Source: Kluyvera genomosp. 1 (GTDB taxonomy: Bacteria; Pseudomonadota; Gammaproteobacteria; Enterobacterales; Enterobacteriaceae). From it: a DNA stretch of 64,000 nucleotides. The notes beneath the pieces were generated by a model, which made no database searches, was not told the origin of the DNA, and worked only from the letters and a program-made list of their open reading frames with translations. Below are positions 49,778 to 64,000 of this stretch, one piece after another (the first letter of the stretch is position 1; the number at the start of each line of letters is the position of its first letter). The stretch spans positions 1 through 64,000 of the forward strand of contig NZ_LGHZ01000028.1 in NCBI RefSeq assembly GCF_001266615.1. Direction: 5' to 3'. The position numbers and the translations under genes were made by a program.

Positions 49778-50878
49778 ATGAAATTTACCGTAGAACGTGA
49801 ACATTTATTAAAACCGTTACAACAGGTGAGTGGCCCGCTCGGCGGGCGTCCGACATTGCCGATTCTGGGTAACCTGCTGCTGCAGGTGGCGGACGGCACG
49901 CTGTCGCTGACCGGTACCGATTTAGAAATGGAAATGGTGGCGCGCGTGACGCTGCTGCAACCGCATGAACCGGGCGCAACTACCGTTCCGGCGCGTAAAT
50001 TCTTCGACATTTGTCGTGGTCTGCCGGAAGGCGCGGAAATCGTTGTACAGCTGGAAGGCGACCGTATGCTGGTGCGTTCTGGTCGTAGCCGTTTCTCGCT
50101 GTCTACGCTGCCTGCTGCCGACTTCCCTAACCTCGACGACTGGCAGAGCGATGTTGAATTCACATTGCCTCAGGCAACGATGAAACGCCTGATTGAAGCT
50201 ACCCAGTTCTCAATGGCTCATCAGGATGTGCGCTACTACTTAAACGGCATGCTGTTCGAGACGGAAGGTGAAGAGCTGCGTACCGTGGCGACCGACGGGC
50301 ACCGTCTGGCGGTCTGCTCTATGCCGGTTGGACAATCGCTGCCAAGTCATTCGGTGATCGTGCCGCGTAAAGGGGTGATTGAGCTGATGCGTATGCTCGA
50401 CGGTGGCGATACGCCGCTGCGCGTGCAAATCGGTAGCAATAATATCCGCGCTCACGTTGGCGATTTTATCTTTACCTCCAAGCTGGTGGATGGCCGCTTC
50501 CCTGACTATCGCCGCGTGCTGCCGAAAAATCCGGATAAGCACCTGGAAGCCGGCTGCGATATCCTCAAGCAGGCGTTTGCCCGTGCGGCCATTCTCTCTA
50601 ACGAGAAATTCCGCGGCGTGCGTCTGTATGTGAGCGAAAACCAGATTAAAATCACCGCCAACAACCCGGAGCAGGAAGAAGCAGAAGAGATTCTGGATGT
50701 CTCCTACCCAGGCACTGAGCTGGAAATTGGTTTTAACGTCAGCTACGTGCTGGATGTGTTGAACGCACTGAAGTGTGAAACCGTTCGTATCTTGCTGACT
50801 GACTCCGTCTCCAGCGTGCAGATTGAAGACGCGGCCAGCCAAAGCGCGGCTTACGTCGTTATGCCAATGCGCCTGTAG
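49778..50878 (+). CDS. dnaN: DnaN, DNA polymerase III beta sliding clamp
   Basis: A 366-residue clamp subunit with three repeated domains; dimer forms the ring that tethers polymerase III. Start MKFTVEREHLLKPLQQVSGPL and C-terminal VMPMRL are conserved; the latter is part of the binding cleft for client peptides. It follows dnaA by 4 bp. Length equals E. coli beta. Confidence 0.99.
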   Translation: MKFTVEREHLLKPLQQVSGPLGGRPTLPILGNLLLQVADGTLSLTGTDLEMEMVARVTLLQPHEPGATTVPARKFFDICRGLPEGAEIVVQLEGDRMLVRSGRSRFSLSTLPAADFPNLDDWQSDVEFTLPQATMKRLIEATQFSMAHQDVRYYLNGMLFETEGEELRTVATDGHRLAVCSMPVGQSLPSHSVIVPRKGVIELMRMLDGGDTPLRVQIGSNNIRAHVGDFIFTSKLVDGRFPDYRRVLPKNPDKHLEAGCDILKQAFARAAILSNEKFRGVRLYVSENQIKITANNPEQEEAEEILDVSYPGTELEIGFNVSYVLDVLNALKCETVRILLTDSVSSVQIEDAASQSAAYVVMPMRL

Positions 50879-50903
50879 TGAAAAATATCGGGCTATCTTA
50901 CTT

Positions 50904-50989
50904 GCCATGTTCAATCACGGCTGTGCTCGCCCCTGTCACGTACTTCGTGTACGCTCCAGGGCCTGTGCGCAGTCCGTGTTGAAACTGGC
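50904..50989. repeat. Palindromic miniature element between dnaN and recF
   Basis: Nested inverted repeats centred near 50946: CGTAC (50939-50943)/GTACG (50949-50953), CCCTG (50931-50935)/CAGGG (50957-50961), and outer arms of about 23 bp (50904-50926 and 50967-50989) with imperfect pairing (GCCA.G.TTCAA.CACGG.CTG.GC). The layout resembles ERIC-type enterobacterial repeats, but the sequence is not canonical ERIC. In E. coli dnaN and recF are directly adjacent. Confidence 0.75.
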
Positions 50990-51025
50990 TGCGCCGATTA
51001 CGCCCTGGTATGAAGAAATCCTGAT

Positions 51026-54542
<3,517 letters not shown>

Positions 54543-54593
54543 TCCGTATCGTAGCCCGGCCGAGCAGCGCGAAGCTGGGGAATCAACGCGAAA

Positions 54594-54622
54594 AACGCCT
54601 GAATTTTTTCAGGCGTTTTTTT
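54594..54622 (+). terminator. Terminator after gyrB
   Basis: AACGCCTGAA (54594-54603) pairs with TTCAGGCGTT (54608-54617) and continues with a T-run. A REP-like GC-rich stretch (54551-54577) lies just before it. Confidence 0.92.
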
Positions 54623-54686
54623 ATGCCCACCGTCCACGAACTATACTTCTCTACGTCTTCTCTTAACCGTCATTCCGAGGTGGAAA

Positions 54687-55088
54687 ATGGGTCTTTTTGA
54701 TGATGTGGTGGGCTCGCTGCTCAGCGGCGATGCGGGTAAATATCAGGCTATTCTGAGCTGGGTCAACGAGCAGGGCGGCATTCAGGCGCTGCTGGAGAAA
54801 CTGCAAAGCGGCGGGCTCGGTGACATCGTTTCATCCTGGATAAGCAATCAACAAAGCAATCAATCCATTAGCAGTGACCAGGTGGTCTCGGCGCTCGGCA
54901 CCCCCGCGGTGTCAGATCTCGGTGAAAAGCTGGGGACCGATGCCAGCTCCGCTTCAACGATGCTGGCGGAATATCTGCCGAAAATCGTCGATGCGCTGTC
55001 GCCAAAAGGCGAGGTGGACCCACAGGCGCATAACGATTTGCTGTCGGCGGGCATGGATCTGCTGAAAGGCGGCAAGCTCTTCGGTTAA
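54687..55088 (+). CDS. yidB: YidB, DUF937 protein
   Basis: A 133-residue protein of the YidB/DUF937 family, small and helical with many Gly, Ser, Ala and Gln residues (GLFDDVVGSLLSGDAGKY; WISNQQSNQSISSDQV). No enzyme motif is visible and the function is unknown. A related family member fold suggests a helical bundle that may bind other proteins. Confidence 0.9.
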   Translation: MGLFDDVVGSLLSGDAGKYQAILSWVNEQGGIQALLEKLQSGGLGDIVSSWISNQQSNQSISSDQVVSALGTPAVSDLGEKLGTDASSASTMLAEYLPKIVDALSPKGEVDPQAHNDLLSAGMDLLKGGKLFG

Positions 55089-55209
55089 CGATGCGGCAAA
55101 AGGGGAGCACGCATTGTGCGTTGCATCCCCCTTTTAACCCGCGATCGCTGCTGTTTTTTGAGCTAAACCGAGTTAGCATGAGGATAGACTCATCTAACCT
55201 GGGGATCTC

Positions 55210-56022
55210 ATGGCTATTAAACTGATTGCAATCGACATGGACGGAACATTGCTGTTGCCGGACCACACTATTTCTCCTGCGGTAAAAAACGCGCTGGAAG
55301 CAGCACGCGCGAAGGGAGTTAACGTGGTTTTGACCACCGGGCGTCCGTACGCTGGCGTGCATAGCTACTTAAAAGAGCTGGGCATGAACAAGCCAGGAGA
55401 TTACTGCATTACCTACAACGGCGCGCTGGTTCAGAAGGCGGGTGATGGCAGCACGGTGGCTCAAACCGCGCTGAACTATGACGATTACCGCTTCCTGGAA
55501 GAACTCTCCCGCAAAGTGGGTTCTCATTTCCACGCTTTAGATCGCAATACACTGTATACCGCGAACCGCGATATTAGCTACTACACGGTGCATGAATCCT
55601 TTGTCGCGACTATTCCGCTGGTGTTCTGCGAAGCCGAAAAAATGGACCCGTCGACCGAATTCCTGAAAGTGATGATGATCGACGAACCGGCTATCCTCGA
55701 TAAAGCGATTGCCCGTATTCCGCCAGAAGTAAAAGAGAAGTACACCGTACTGAAAAGCTCACCTTACTTCCTCGAAATTCTCGACAAGCGCGTTAACAAA
55801 GGCACCGGCGTGAAATCGCTGGCCGACGTGCTGGGCATTAAGCAAGACGAGATCATGGCCATTGGCGATCAGGAAAACGACATCGCCATGATTGAGTTTG
55901 CTGGTGTTGGCGTGGCGATGGATAACGCGATCCCTGCGGTGAAAGAAGTGGCAAACTTCGTCACCAAATCCAACCTGGAAGACGGTGTCGCCTACGCTAT
56001 CGAGAAGTTTGTCCTGAACTAA
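55210..56022 (+). CDS. yidA: YidA, Cof-type HAD sugar phosphatase
   Basis: A 270-residue HAD phosphatase. Motif I is IDMDGTLL with Asp9 and Asp11; the large type IIB cap lies in the middle; motif III-IV KGTGVKSLADVLGI and AIGDQENDIAMIEFAG are at the C-terminal end. E. coli YidA acts on sugar phosphates such as erythrose 4-phosphate in vitro. In E. coli the dgo genes lie nearby; here they are absent. Confidence 0.96.
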   Translation: MAIKLIAIDMDGTLLLPDHTISPAVKNALEAARAKGVNVVLTTGRPYAGVHSYLKELGMNKPGDYCITYNGALVQKAGDGSTVAQTALNYDDYRFLEELSRKVGSHFHALDRNTLYTANRDISYYTVHESFVATIPLVFCEAEKMDPSTEFLKVMMIDEPAILDKAIARIPPEVKEKYTVLKSSPYFLEILDKRVNKGTGVKSLADVLGIKQDEIMAIGDQENDIAMIEFAGVGVAMDNAIPAVKEVANFVTKSNLEDGVAYAIEKFVLN

Positions 56023-56124
56023 TTTTACGTCGCCCGGCCTTAGCCGGGCATTCCACTGAAAACCTTATGGCTTCACCCCTTCACATGGTAAAAGTATGCG
56101 GTATCTTTTGACCGGAACTTAGCC

Positions 56125-57351
56125 ATGAAACAAATCACTTTCGCAGCGCGTAATCATCAGCTCACCAACACCCGTACATGGACCGCAGACAGCCAGTGGC
56201 TGGTCTTTGACGTGCGTCCGTCCGGCGCATCGTTTACCGGTGAGACCATTGAACGTGTGAACGTGAAGAGTGGGGACGTTGAGGTCATTTATCGGGCGAA
56301 CCAGGGCGCGCACGTGGGCGTAGTGACGGTACACCCGTCAGCCGATCGATATGTATTTATCCACGGTCCGGAGAATCCAGATGCGGACTGGAAGTACGAT
56401 TTTCACCACCGTCGTGGCGTGGTGAGCGATCGGGGCGTAGCCCATAATCTTGATGCCATGGATATCACGCCGCCGTTTACCCCTGGCGCACTGCGCGGCG
56501 GCAGCCACGTCCACGTTTATAGCCCAAACGGCGAATATGTGAGTTTTACCTATAACGACCATGTCCTTCATGAATACGATCCGGCGCTGGATTTGCGTAA
56601 CGTTGGCGTTGCGGCCCCGTTCGGCCCCGTCGTGCCAGCAGGTCGCCATCCTCGGGAGTATTCGGGTAGCCACTGGAGCGTGCTGGTCAGCCAGACTACA
56701 CCGACGCCGCGTCCGGGCAGCGATGAGATCAATCGCGCTTATGAAGAAGGTTGGGTGGGTAACGATCGGCTGGCTTTTATCGGCGATACGCTCTCGGTAA
56801 ATGGAGAGAAAGTGCCGGAGCTGTTTATTGTCGAGCTGCCTAAAGATGAGGATGGCTGGAAACAGCAGGGCGATGCACCGCTCGCCGGGACGGAAACTAC
56901 GCTGCCAGCCCCACCGGCAGGTGTACGCCAGCGGCGTCTGACCTTTACTCATCAGCGAGTGTATCCGGGGTTGGTGAATGTGCCGCGCCATTGGGTGCGC
57001 AGCAATCCGCAGGGCACGCAAATTGCCGTTCTGATGCGTGATGAACGCGGTGTTGTGCAGCTGTGGCTGGTGTCGCCGAAGGGCGAAGAAGCGCAGCAGC
57101 TTACCCATAACGCATCGGATATTCAGTCTGCGTTCAACTGGCACCCGTCAGGAAACTGGCTGGGATTTGTGCTGGATGGCCGCATCGCACTGTGCGATGC
57201 GATAAGTGGTGAGGTGACCTTTTTAACGACCGAACGCGCAAATCCGCCGTCGGCGGACGCGGTGGTCTTCTCACCTGACGGACATGAGATTGCCTGGATG
57301 GAAGATATTGCGGGCTTCCGTCAAATTTGGACGACGGAAACGGGCCGCTAG
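56125..57351 (+). CDS. yidR: YidR, DUF3748 beta-propeller-like protein
   Basis: A 408-residue protein of the YidR/DUF3748 family. TolB-like WD repeats can be seen (WTADSQWLVFDVRPSG; HPSADRYVFIHGP; NWHPSGNWLGFVLDG; FSPDGHEIAWMED), which suggests a beta-propeller; the family resembles oligogalacturonide lyases in fold but I see no proof of that activity. No signal peptide. It converges on yidQ with a 1-bp gap. Confidence 0.9.
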   Translation: MKQITFAARNHQLTNTRTWTADSQWLVFDVRPSGASFTGETIERVNVKSGDVEVIYRANQGAHVGVVTVHPSADRYVFIHGPENPDADWKYDFHHRRGVVSDRGVAHNLDAMDITPPFTPGALRGGSHVHVYSPNGEYVSFTYNDHVLHEYDPALDLRNVGVAAPFGPVVPAGRHPREYSGSHWSVLVSQTTPTPRPGSDEINRAYEEGWVGNDRLAFIGDTLSVNGEKVPELFIVELPKDEDGWKQQGDAPLAGTETTLPAPPAGVRQRRLTFTHQRVYPGLVNVPRHWVRSNPQGTQIAVLMRDERGVVQLWLVSPKGEEAQQLTHNASDIQSAFNWHPSGNWLGFVLDGRIALCDAISGEVTFLTTERANPPSADAVVFSPDGHEIAWMEDIAGFRQIWTTETGR

Positions 57352-57352
57352 C

Positions 57353-57682
57353 CTACTGAGCCGGCATAGGTGCTGGCGGAATAACCGAATTCGTTGCCAG
57401 CGTCTCCTGCTCACTCTTTTCGACGCGTGAGCGTACGGAGTTATCTTTGCGGAAGAAATCCCACGGTAGCAGTACCGTATCCATCACGGCGGTAAACGGC
57501 ATATCAAGGGCGACCAATGATTTGGTGGCCCAACCGTTATCCGTATCGCTCAGCATTTCTGCACTGGCGCGCGTGCCCGGATAAGTGCCCTCTTTGCCGC
57601 CGGTATGCGACATGACGCTGGAACACCCTCCGGATAAGAGGATCCCCCCAACCAGCGCCGTTTTAATCAGAATATTTTTCAT
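57353..57682 (-). CDS. yidQ: YidQ, DUF1375 lipoprotein
   Basis: A 109-residue small lipoprotein of the YceK/YidQ group. The signal peptide MKNILIKTALVGGILLSGGC ends at a lipobox with the acylated Cys20. The mature part has THTGGKEGTYPGTRAS-like residues and LDMPFTAVMDTVLLPWDFFRKD, typical of the family. I prefer the start at 57682; a methionine one codon upstream (57685) is possible. Confidence 0.9.
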   Translation of the reverse strand: MKNILIKTALVGGILLSGGCSSVMSHTGGKEGTYPGTRASAEMLSDTDNGWATKSLVALDMPFTAVMDTVLLPWDFFRKDNSVRSRVEKSEQETLATNSVIPPAPMPAQ

Positions 57683-57859
57683 CATGAGCTCTTCATTGTT
57701 ATGAGCATAAAAAAGCTCGTCCTCCGGGTTATAGCGACCCGTTGCCAAAATAGAAAGTCCAGGCTCGCCGCTCTGTGGCGGCTGTCGCACTTTGGCCTTT
57801 TGTGCTCTGACCAGTGTAAGCCTTCTCAGGGAAAGTGCAAAAAAAGTCAGGTAAGAGGT

Positions 57860-57885
57860 CTTGAAAAAGATTCTTTCCCCCTCAT
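57860..57885 (+). promoter_or_regulatory. Sigma-32 heat-shock promoter of ibpAB
   Basis: CTTGAAA (57860-57866), a 12-bp spacer, then CCCTCAT (57879-57885) preceded by more C. This fits the sigma-32 pattern CTTGAAA-N-CCCCAT and the E. coli ibpA promoter. Confidence 0.85.
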
Positions 57886-57889
57886 TTTA

Positions 57890-57994
57890 TAGGTGTAGCC
57901 AAAGGGAACATGCCTGCGGGGTGTTCGGGCTTCAACGACCTGTCCATGATGGAAGGTTTTTAATTTCTCGCTGATTTTCAGGAGCTATTGAACT
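57890..57994 (+). promoter_or_regulatory. ROSE-type RNA thermometer of ibpA
   Basis: The 100-nt leader ends with TCTCGCTGATTTTCAGGAGC (57966-57985), in which CGCTGA can pair with TCAGGAG to mask the ribosome site at low temperature. This is the 3' hairpin of ROSE elements known for ibpA genes of enterobacteria. Confidence 0.75.
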
Positions 57995-58408
57995 ATGCGT
58001 AACTTTGACTTATCTCCGCTGTACCGTTCTGCCATTGGTTTTGACCGCCTGTTCAACCTGTTAGAAAACAATCAAACACAAAGCAACGGTGGCTATCCTC
58101 CGTACAACGTCGAACTGGTCGATGAAAATCACTATCGCATTGCGATTGCGGTGGCAGGTTTTGCGGAAAGCGAACTGGAAATTACCGCACAGGACAACGT
58201 GCTGGTGGTGAAAGGCGCTCATGAAGCGGATCAGAAAGAACGCACATATCTCTATCAAGGTATTGCCGAGCGCAACTTTGAACGCAAATTCCAGTTAGCA
58301 GAAAATATCCACGTGCGTGGCGCTAACCTGGTCAACGGCCTGCTGTATATCGAACTGGAGCGCGTGATTCCAGAAGCGAACAAGCCGCGCCGTATCGAAA
58401 TTAATTAA
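57995..58408 (+). CDS. ibpA: IbpA, small heat-shock protein
   Basis: A 137-residue holding chaperone of the alpha-crystallin/Hsp20 family that co-aggregates with unfolded proteins and hands them to ClpB/DnaK. The alpha-crystallin domain covers about residues 35-125 ([22 protein letters not shown]); the C-terminal I-x-I motif is RIEIN. First of two related genes. Confidence 0.97.
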   Translation: MRNFDLSPLYRSAIGFDRLFNLLENNQTQSNGGYPPYNVELVDENHYRIAIAVAGFAESELEITAQDNVLVVKGAHEADQKERTYLYQGIAERNFERKFQLAENIHVRGANLVNGLLYIELERVIPEANKPRRIEIN

Positions 58409-58415
58409 TTCTGCC

Positions 58416-58505
58416 GGGCCGCTCGCGCGGCCCAGACTCATCAGCCGTAGGCTTGCCGTCAGGGAGCCGAAAGGTACTTACTCGCTTCTTAGAAGGAGAA
58501 ACACA
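58416..58505 (+). promoter_or_regulatory. ibpA-ibpB spacer with hairpin and thermosensor-like leader
   Basis: GGGCCGC (58416-58422) pairs with GCGGCCC (58427-58433). Near ibpB, CTCGCTTCTTAGAAGGAG (58481-58498) can fold CTTCT onto GAAGGAG and cover the ribosome site, as in the E. coli ibpB leader. Confidence 0.7.
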
Positions 58506-58934
58506 ATGCGTAACTACGATTTATCCCCACTGCTGCGTCAATGGATCGGTTTTGACAAACTGGCGAACGCGCTGCAAAGCACCACTGAAAGCCAGAGTTT
58601 CCCACCGTATAACATCGAAAAAAGTGACGATAACCACTATCGCATTACCCTCGCGTTAGCTGGGTTCCGTCAGGAAGATCTGGATGTGCAGCTTGAAGGT
58701 ACGCGCTTGACCGTGAAAGGCACGCCGCAGCCGCAGGAAAAAGAGACCCAGTGGCTTCATCAGGGGCTGGTAACTCAAGCCTTCAGCCTGAGCTTTACTC
58801 TGGCCGAAAATATGGAAGTCACCGGTGCGACCTACACCAATGGTCTGCTGCATATCGACTTGACCCGTAATGTGCCAGAAGCCATCGCGCCGCAGCGTAT
58901 CGAAATTAGCGAACGCCCTGCGTTGAATAGCTAA
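58506..58934 (+). CDS. ibpB: IbpB, small heat-shock protein
   Basis: A 142-residue Hsp20-family chaperone, partner of IbpA. The alpha-crystallin domain spans about residues 32-125 ([22 protein letters not shown]), with the C-terminal RIEI motif near 134. It forms mixed particles with IbpA and aids transfer of substrates to the DnaK/ClpB system. Followed by a terminator. Confidence 0.97.
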   Translation: MRNYDLSPLLRQWIGFDKLANALQSTTESQSFPPYNIEKSDDNHYRITLALAGFRQEDLDVQLEGTRLTVKGTPQPQEKETQWLHQGLVTQAFSLSFTLAENMEVTGATYTNGLLHIDLTRNVPEAIAPQRIEISERPALNS

Positions 58935-58950
58935 CCATCACTGACTGAAA

Positions 58951-58976
58951 AAGCCCCGAAATTCGGGGCTTTTTTG
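58951..58976 (+). terminator. Terminator of ibpAB
   Basis: AAGCCCCGAA (58951-58960) pairs with TTCGGGGCTT (58962-58971), followed by TTTT. Confidence 0.93.
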
Positions 58977-59090
58977 TATCTGCTCGCCGCTATTCCAATT
59001 ACCGATTATTGTGCGCCGCACTACATACAATCCCCCAGCCCTTCGGTCATAATCCCTGGTGTTAATAATGTTAATCACAGGGAAAAAACA

Positions 59091-60752
59091 ATGAGTGATA
59101 TAGCATTGACGGTCAGCGTTTTGGCGCTGGTGGCGGTTGTCGGACTGTGGATTGGCAACATCAAAATCCGCGGTATTGGCTTTGGCATTGGTGGCGTGCT
59201 GTTTGGCGGGATTATCGTTGGCCATTTTGTCGAGCAGGCCGGTATCACCCTGAGCAGCCCAATGCTGCACTTTATTCAGGAGTTCGGTCTGATCCTGTTT
59301 GTCTATACCATCGGTATCCAGGTCGGCCCGGGGTTCTTTGCTTCGCTGCGCGTCTCTGGCCTGCGACTGAATCTGTTCGCTATTCTGATTGTGATACTTG
59401 GCGGTTTGGTCACGACGCTGCTGCATAAAATCTTCGATATTCCTCTCCCGGTGGTGCTGGGTATTTTCTCCGGCGCGGTGACTAACACCCCAGCCTTGGG
59501 GGCCGGACAGCAAATTCTGCGCGATCTCGGTGAACCGTTTAGCGTAGTCGATCAAATGGGCATGAGCTACGCCATGGCCTACCCATTTGGCATTTGCGGC
59601 ATCTTGCTCACCATGTGGCTGGTGCGCTTGTTCTTTCGTATTAATGTCGATAAAGAGGCCCAACAGTTCGATGAACAGGCGGGCTCCGGGCATTCACATC
59701 TGAAAACCATCAACATCCGCGTTGAAAACCCCAATCTGAATCGGATGGCGATTCAGGACGTGCCGGTGATTAACAGCGATAAAATTATCTGTTCGCGTCT
59801 GAAACGCGGTGAAACCCTGATGGTACCGTCTCCCACCACCATTATTGAGACCGGCGATCTGCTGCACCTGGTCGGCGAGGCAGCGGATTTGCACAGCGCC
59901 CAACTGGTGATTGGCAAAGAGGTTGAAACCTCGTTGTCGACACGCGGTACGGACATGAAAGTCGAAAGGGTGGTGGTCACCAACGAGAAGGTATTAGGCA
60001 AAAAAATCCGCGATTTGCACTATAAACAGCGCTATGACGTGGTCATCTCACGCTTAAACCGCGCTGGGGTTGAACTGGTGGCCAGCAGCAATGCCAGCCT
60101 GCAGTTTGGCGACATCCTGAACCTGGTCGGTCGCCCGGCGGCGATTGAGGCAGTGGCATCCGATCTCGGTAATGCGCAGCAAAAACTCCAGCAGGTCCAA
60201 ATGCTGCCGGTCTTTATTGGTATTGGTCTGGGTGTGTTGTTGGGCTCTATCCCGCTGTTCATTCCCGGCTTCCCGGTAGCGTTGAAGCTAGGGCTGGCCG
60301 GTGGGCCGCTGATTATGGCGCTGATTCTTGGGCGTATTGGCAGTATCGGTAAGCTTTACTGGTTCATGCCGCCGAGCGCCAACCTGGCGCTGCGCGAGCT
60401 GGGGATTGTGTTATTCCTATCCGTGGTGGGGCTGAAATCCGGCGGTGACTTTGTTGAAACGCTGCTGCACGGTGAAGGGCTCAGCTGGATTGGCTACGGT
60501 ATTTTTATTACCGGTATCCCGCTGCTCACGGTGGGGATTCTGGCGCGAATCTTTGCGAAGATGAATTACCTGACGCTGTGCGGCATGTTGGCCGGTTCGA
60601 TGACCGACCCCCCAGCGCTGGCCTTTGCTAATAACCTGCATGCAACCAGCGGTGCAGCTGCGCTCTCATACGCCACCGTTTATCCACTGGTAATGTTTTT
60701 GCGCATCATCACCCCGCAGCTTTTAGCGGTGCTGTTCTGGGGGATGAGTTAG
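59091..60752 (+). CDS. yidE: YidE, AspT/YidE-YbjL family membrane transporter
   Basis: A 553-residue inner-membrane protein of the putative aspartate:alanine exchanger family. N- and C-terminal blocks of about five helices flank two cytoplasmic RCK_C (TrkA-C) regulatory domains (about residues 190-380). Repeated signature motifs [13 protein letters not shown] and [13 protein letters not shown] stand in the two halves. The ATG at 59091 gives the E. coli length; the longer frame from 58974 starts inside the ibpB terminator. Substrate unknown. Confidence 0.94.
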   Translation: MSDIALTVSVLALVAVVGLWIGNIKIRGIGFGIGGVLFGGIIVGHFVEQAGITLSSPMLHFIQEFGLILFVYTIGIQVGPGFFASLRVSGLRLNLFAILIVILGGLVTTLLHKIFDIPLPVVLGIFSGAVTNTPALGAGQQILRDLGEPFSVVDQMGMSYAMAYPFGICGILLTMWLVRLFFRINVDKEAQQFDEQAGSGHSHLKTINIRVENPNLNRMAIQDVPVINSDKIICSRLKRGETLMVPSPTTIIETGDLLHLVGEAADLHSAQLVIGKEVETSLSTRGTDMKVERVVVTNEKVLGKKIRDLHYKQRYDVVISRLNRAGVELVASSNASLQFGDILNLVGRPAAIEAVASDLGNAQQKLQQVQMLPVFIGIGLGVLLGSIPLFIPGFPVALKLGLAGGPLIMALILGRIGSIGKLYWFMPPSANLALRELGIVLFLSVVGLKSGGDFVETLLHGEGLSWIGYGIFITGIPLLTVGILARIFAKMNYLTLCGMLAGSMTDPPALAFANNLHATSGAAALSYATVYPLVMFLRIITPQLLAVLFWGMS

Positions 60753-61459
60753 CGCTCTTTGACGCGCCGCAGGTGGTAATCCACCTGGTATTCGCTGGCG
60801 TTACGAAACATCACGGAGTAGTTAAGAAATTCGCCGCTGTCGCTGTAGGAAAGGGAGGTAATACGCAGCAGCGGCGTTTGCTCCGGCAGATTCATCGACA
60901 TCGCCAGCTGTTTGTCCGCCAGCACTGGCGTTAGGCTTTCATAGTTACCGCTGATGGTGATGCCGCACTCTTTCTCAATGTAATCAAATTTCGACCCTTC
61001 CAGATGCACCAGCGACAGCGTGCGGAACAGTTTGACCGGCATATAGCTGTCTTCCAGCATGAGCGGCTTGCCGTCTACGTAGCGCACCCGGCGCGAGAAG
61101 TAGATCCGCTCGTTAATCTGAATCCGCAGCTGGCTGGCGATAGCCGGTGGGGCGGGCATCATCTCAAATACCAGCACTTTACTGACGACTTCTTTCCCCT
61201 GTTGACGCAGTACCTCCGCCAGCCCGGTCAGGTTGGTGGTTTCATGGTGGATATCTTTGTGCGCGACATAGGTACCGCTGCCGTGTTTTCTGACCACCAG
61301 CCCCCATTCAATCAGAAGATCGATAGCTTTACGGATGGTCATGCGTGCCACGCCAAACTCTTCCGCCAGTTTTTTCTCACCCGGTAACGGGCTACCTATA
61401 TTGAAATCGGATGAATTCAGCCGTAAACGTAATCTGTCAGCAATGGATTTGTAGATCAC
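60749..61459 (-). CDS. yidP: YidP, GntR/HutC-type regulator
   Basis: A 236-residue regulator with an N-terminal GntR winged helix-turn-helix ([20 protein letters not shown], about residues 22-41) and a C-terminal UTRA ligand domain (about 90-230). It is divergent from the alpha-glucoside PTS genes and so is probably their local regulator, sensing a phosphorylated sugar (inference). Its 3' end overlaps yidE by 4 bp on the opposite strand. Confidence 0.93.
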   Translation of the reverse strand: MIYKSIADRLRLRLNSSDFNIGSPLPGEKKLAEEFGVARMTIRKAIDLLIEWGLVVRKHGSGTYVAHKDIHHETTNLTGLAEVLRQQGKEVVSKVLVFEMMPAPPAIASQLRIQINERIYFSRRVRYVDGKPLMLEDSYMPVKLFRTLSLVHLEGSKFDYIEKECGITISGNYESLTPVLADKQLAMSMNLPEQTPLLRITSLSYSDSGEFLNYSVMFRNASEYQVDYHLRRVKER

Positions 61460-61757
61460 AACTAGACCTCTTATTGCTTCGGAAGGCGGGTTATTGAACC
61501 GCCGTTTCTTATTTAAAACTAACTAATTACAGCTAAATACGGGGTCTTTCTTACAAGTACAAAAAAAGTGAATTTATGCATGTCTATTTCCTATCTGAAA
61601 AGTAGACAACATCGCACTAATTAAAACCATGAATGCGATCACGAATCGTAACGCCATAACATGTTGTTGGACGGGCAAATTCCTATTCTCGTATCAGGCC
61701 GGAGATAAAGATAAATAAGGCCACTTACCCTACGAGTTGTTAAATGAGGATTCCCAA
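61460..61757. promoter_or_regulatory. Divergent yidP-glvC control region with candidate operator
   Basis: About 300 bp. TGTCTA (61581-61586) and TAGACA (61603-61608) are inverted, with TTTC/GAAA also nearly symmetric inside, giving a 28-bp palindrome that is a candidate YidP operator. GGCGG/CCGCC (about 61487-61505) forms a hairpin in the yidP leader. AGGA (61747-61750) is the glvC ribosome site. Promoters are not clear. Confidence 0.55.

Positions 61758-64000
<2,243 letters not shown>

Noticed and set aside
50904-50989. Canonical ERIC element between dnaN and recF
   Set aside because: The general plan resembles ERIC but the sequence does not match the known 127-bp consensus, so I call it only a palindromic element.
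56338-57144. A 268-codon open frame on the minus strand opposite yidR
   Set aside because: Antisense shadow of yidR; no recognisable domain, no promoter or ribosome site, and the plus-strand gene has clear family motifs.

Overview
The window is an enterobacterial (Enterobacteriaceae) chromosome segment around the replication origin. Gene order from yieP-hsrA-rbs through oriC, the atp operon, glmUS, pst-phoU, mnmE-yidC-rnpA-rpmH-dnaA-dnaN-recF-gyrB to ibpAB-yidE-yidP is that of E. coli and its relatives, and most proteins have exactly the E. coli family length. It is not E. coli: the tnaCAB, bgl and dgo loci found in E. coli K-12 between these genes are absent, a polysaccharide-lyase gene sits between atpC and glmU, a GNAT gene sits between mdtL and mnmE, and the alpha-glucoside PTS is an intact fused IICB as in Klebsiella. 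An Enterobacter/Lelliottia/Kluyvera/Klebsiella-type genome fits; I cannot name the genus from this window.

Left edge (1-220): bases 1-23 are a leftover Nextera (Tn5 mosaic-end) sequencing adapter, followed directly by an rRNA-type P1 promoter reading out of the window. The contig therefore broke inside an rRNA operon. Region 221-8360 holds yieP-hsrA and, facing them, the complete ribose operon rbsDACBKR with two RbsR operators. Region 8359-15537 holds kup, ravA-viaA, asnA/asnC and mioC. oriC lies at 15538-15830 with recognisable DnaA boxes, an AT-rich unwinding region and 12 GATC sites, followed by mnmG, rsmG and the nine-gene atp operon (19151-26043).

Region 26044-28998 is the accessory island of the window: two perfect cAMP-CRP sites in front of a 23-codon ORF and a terminator (a possible small protein or small RNA), then a convergent PL9 pectate/exopolygalacturonate lyase gene with two KdgR-like operators. 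Region 28999-37269 holds glmU-glmS and the phosphate operon pstSCAB-phoU behind an 11-bp-phased Pho box array. Region 37270-43654 holds yieH, adeP, chrR, yieE, yidZ, mdtL and a GNAT gene. Region 43775-54542 is the conserved mnmE-yidC-yidD-rnpA-rpmH | dnaA-dnaN-recF-gyrB cluster; a palindromic miniature element separates dnaN from recF. Region 54687-64000 holds yidB, yidA, yidR, yidQ, the heat-shock pair ibpA-ibpB with thermosensor-like leaders, yidE, yidP and an alpha-glucoside PTS operon (glvC/aglA and the first half of glvA/aglB) that runs off the right edge.

Most of the window is conserved housekeeping DNA. The items most worth checking are the CRP-site/small-ORF unit downstream of atpC, the KdgR-like-regulated lyase beside it, the palindrome between dnaN and recF, and the adapter at the left end. 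I see no phage, insertion sequence, CRISPR array or tRNA gene.
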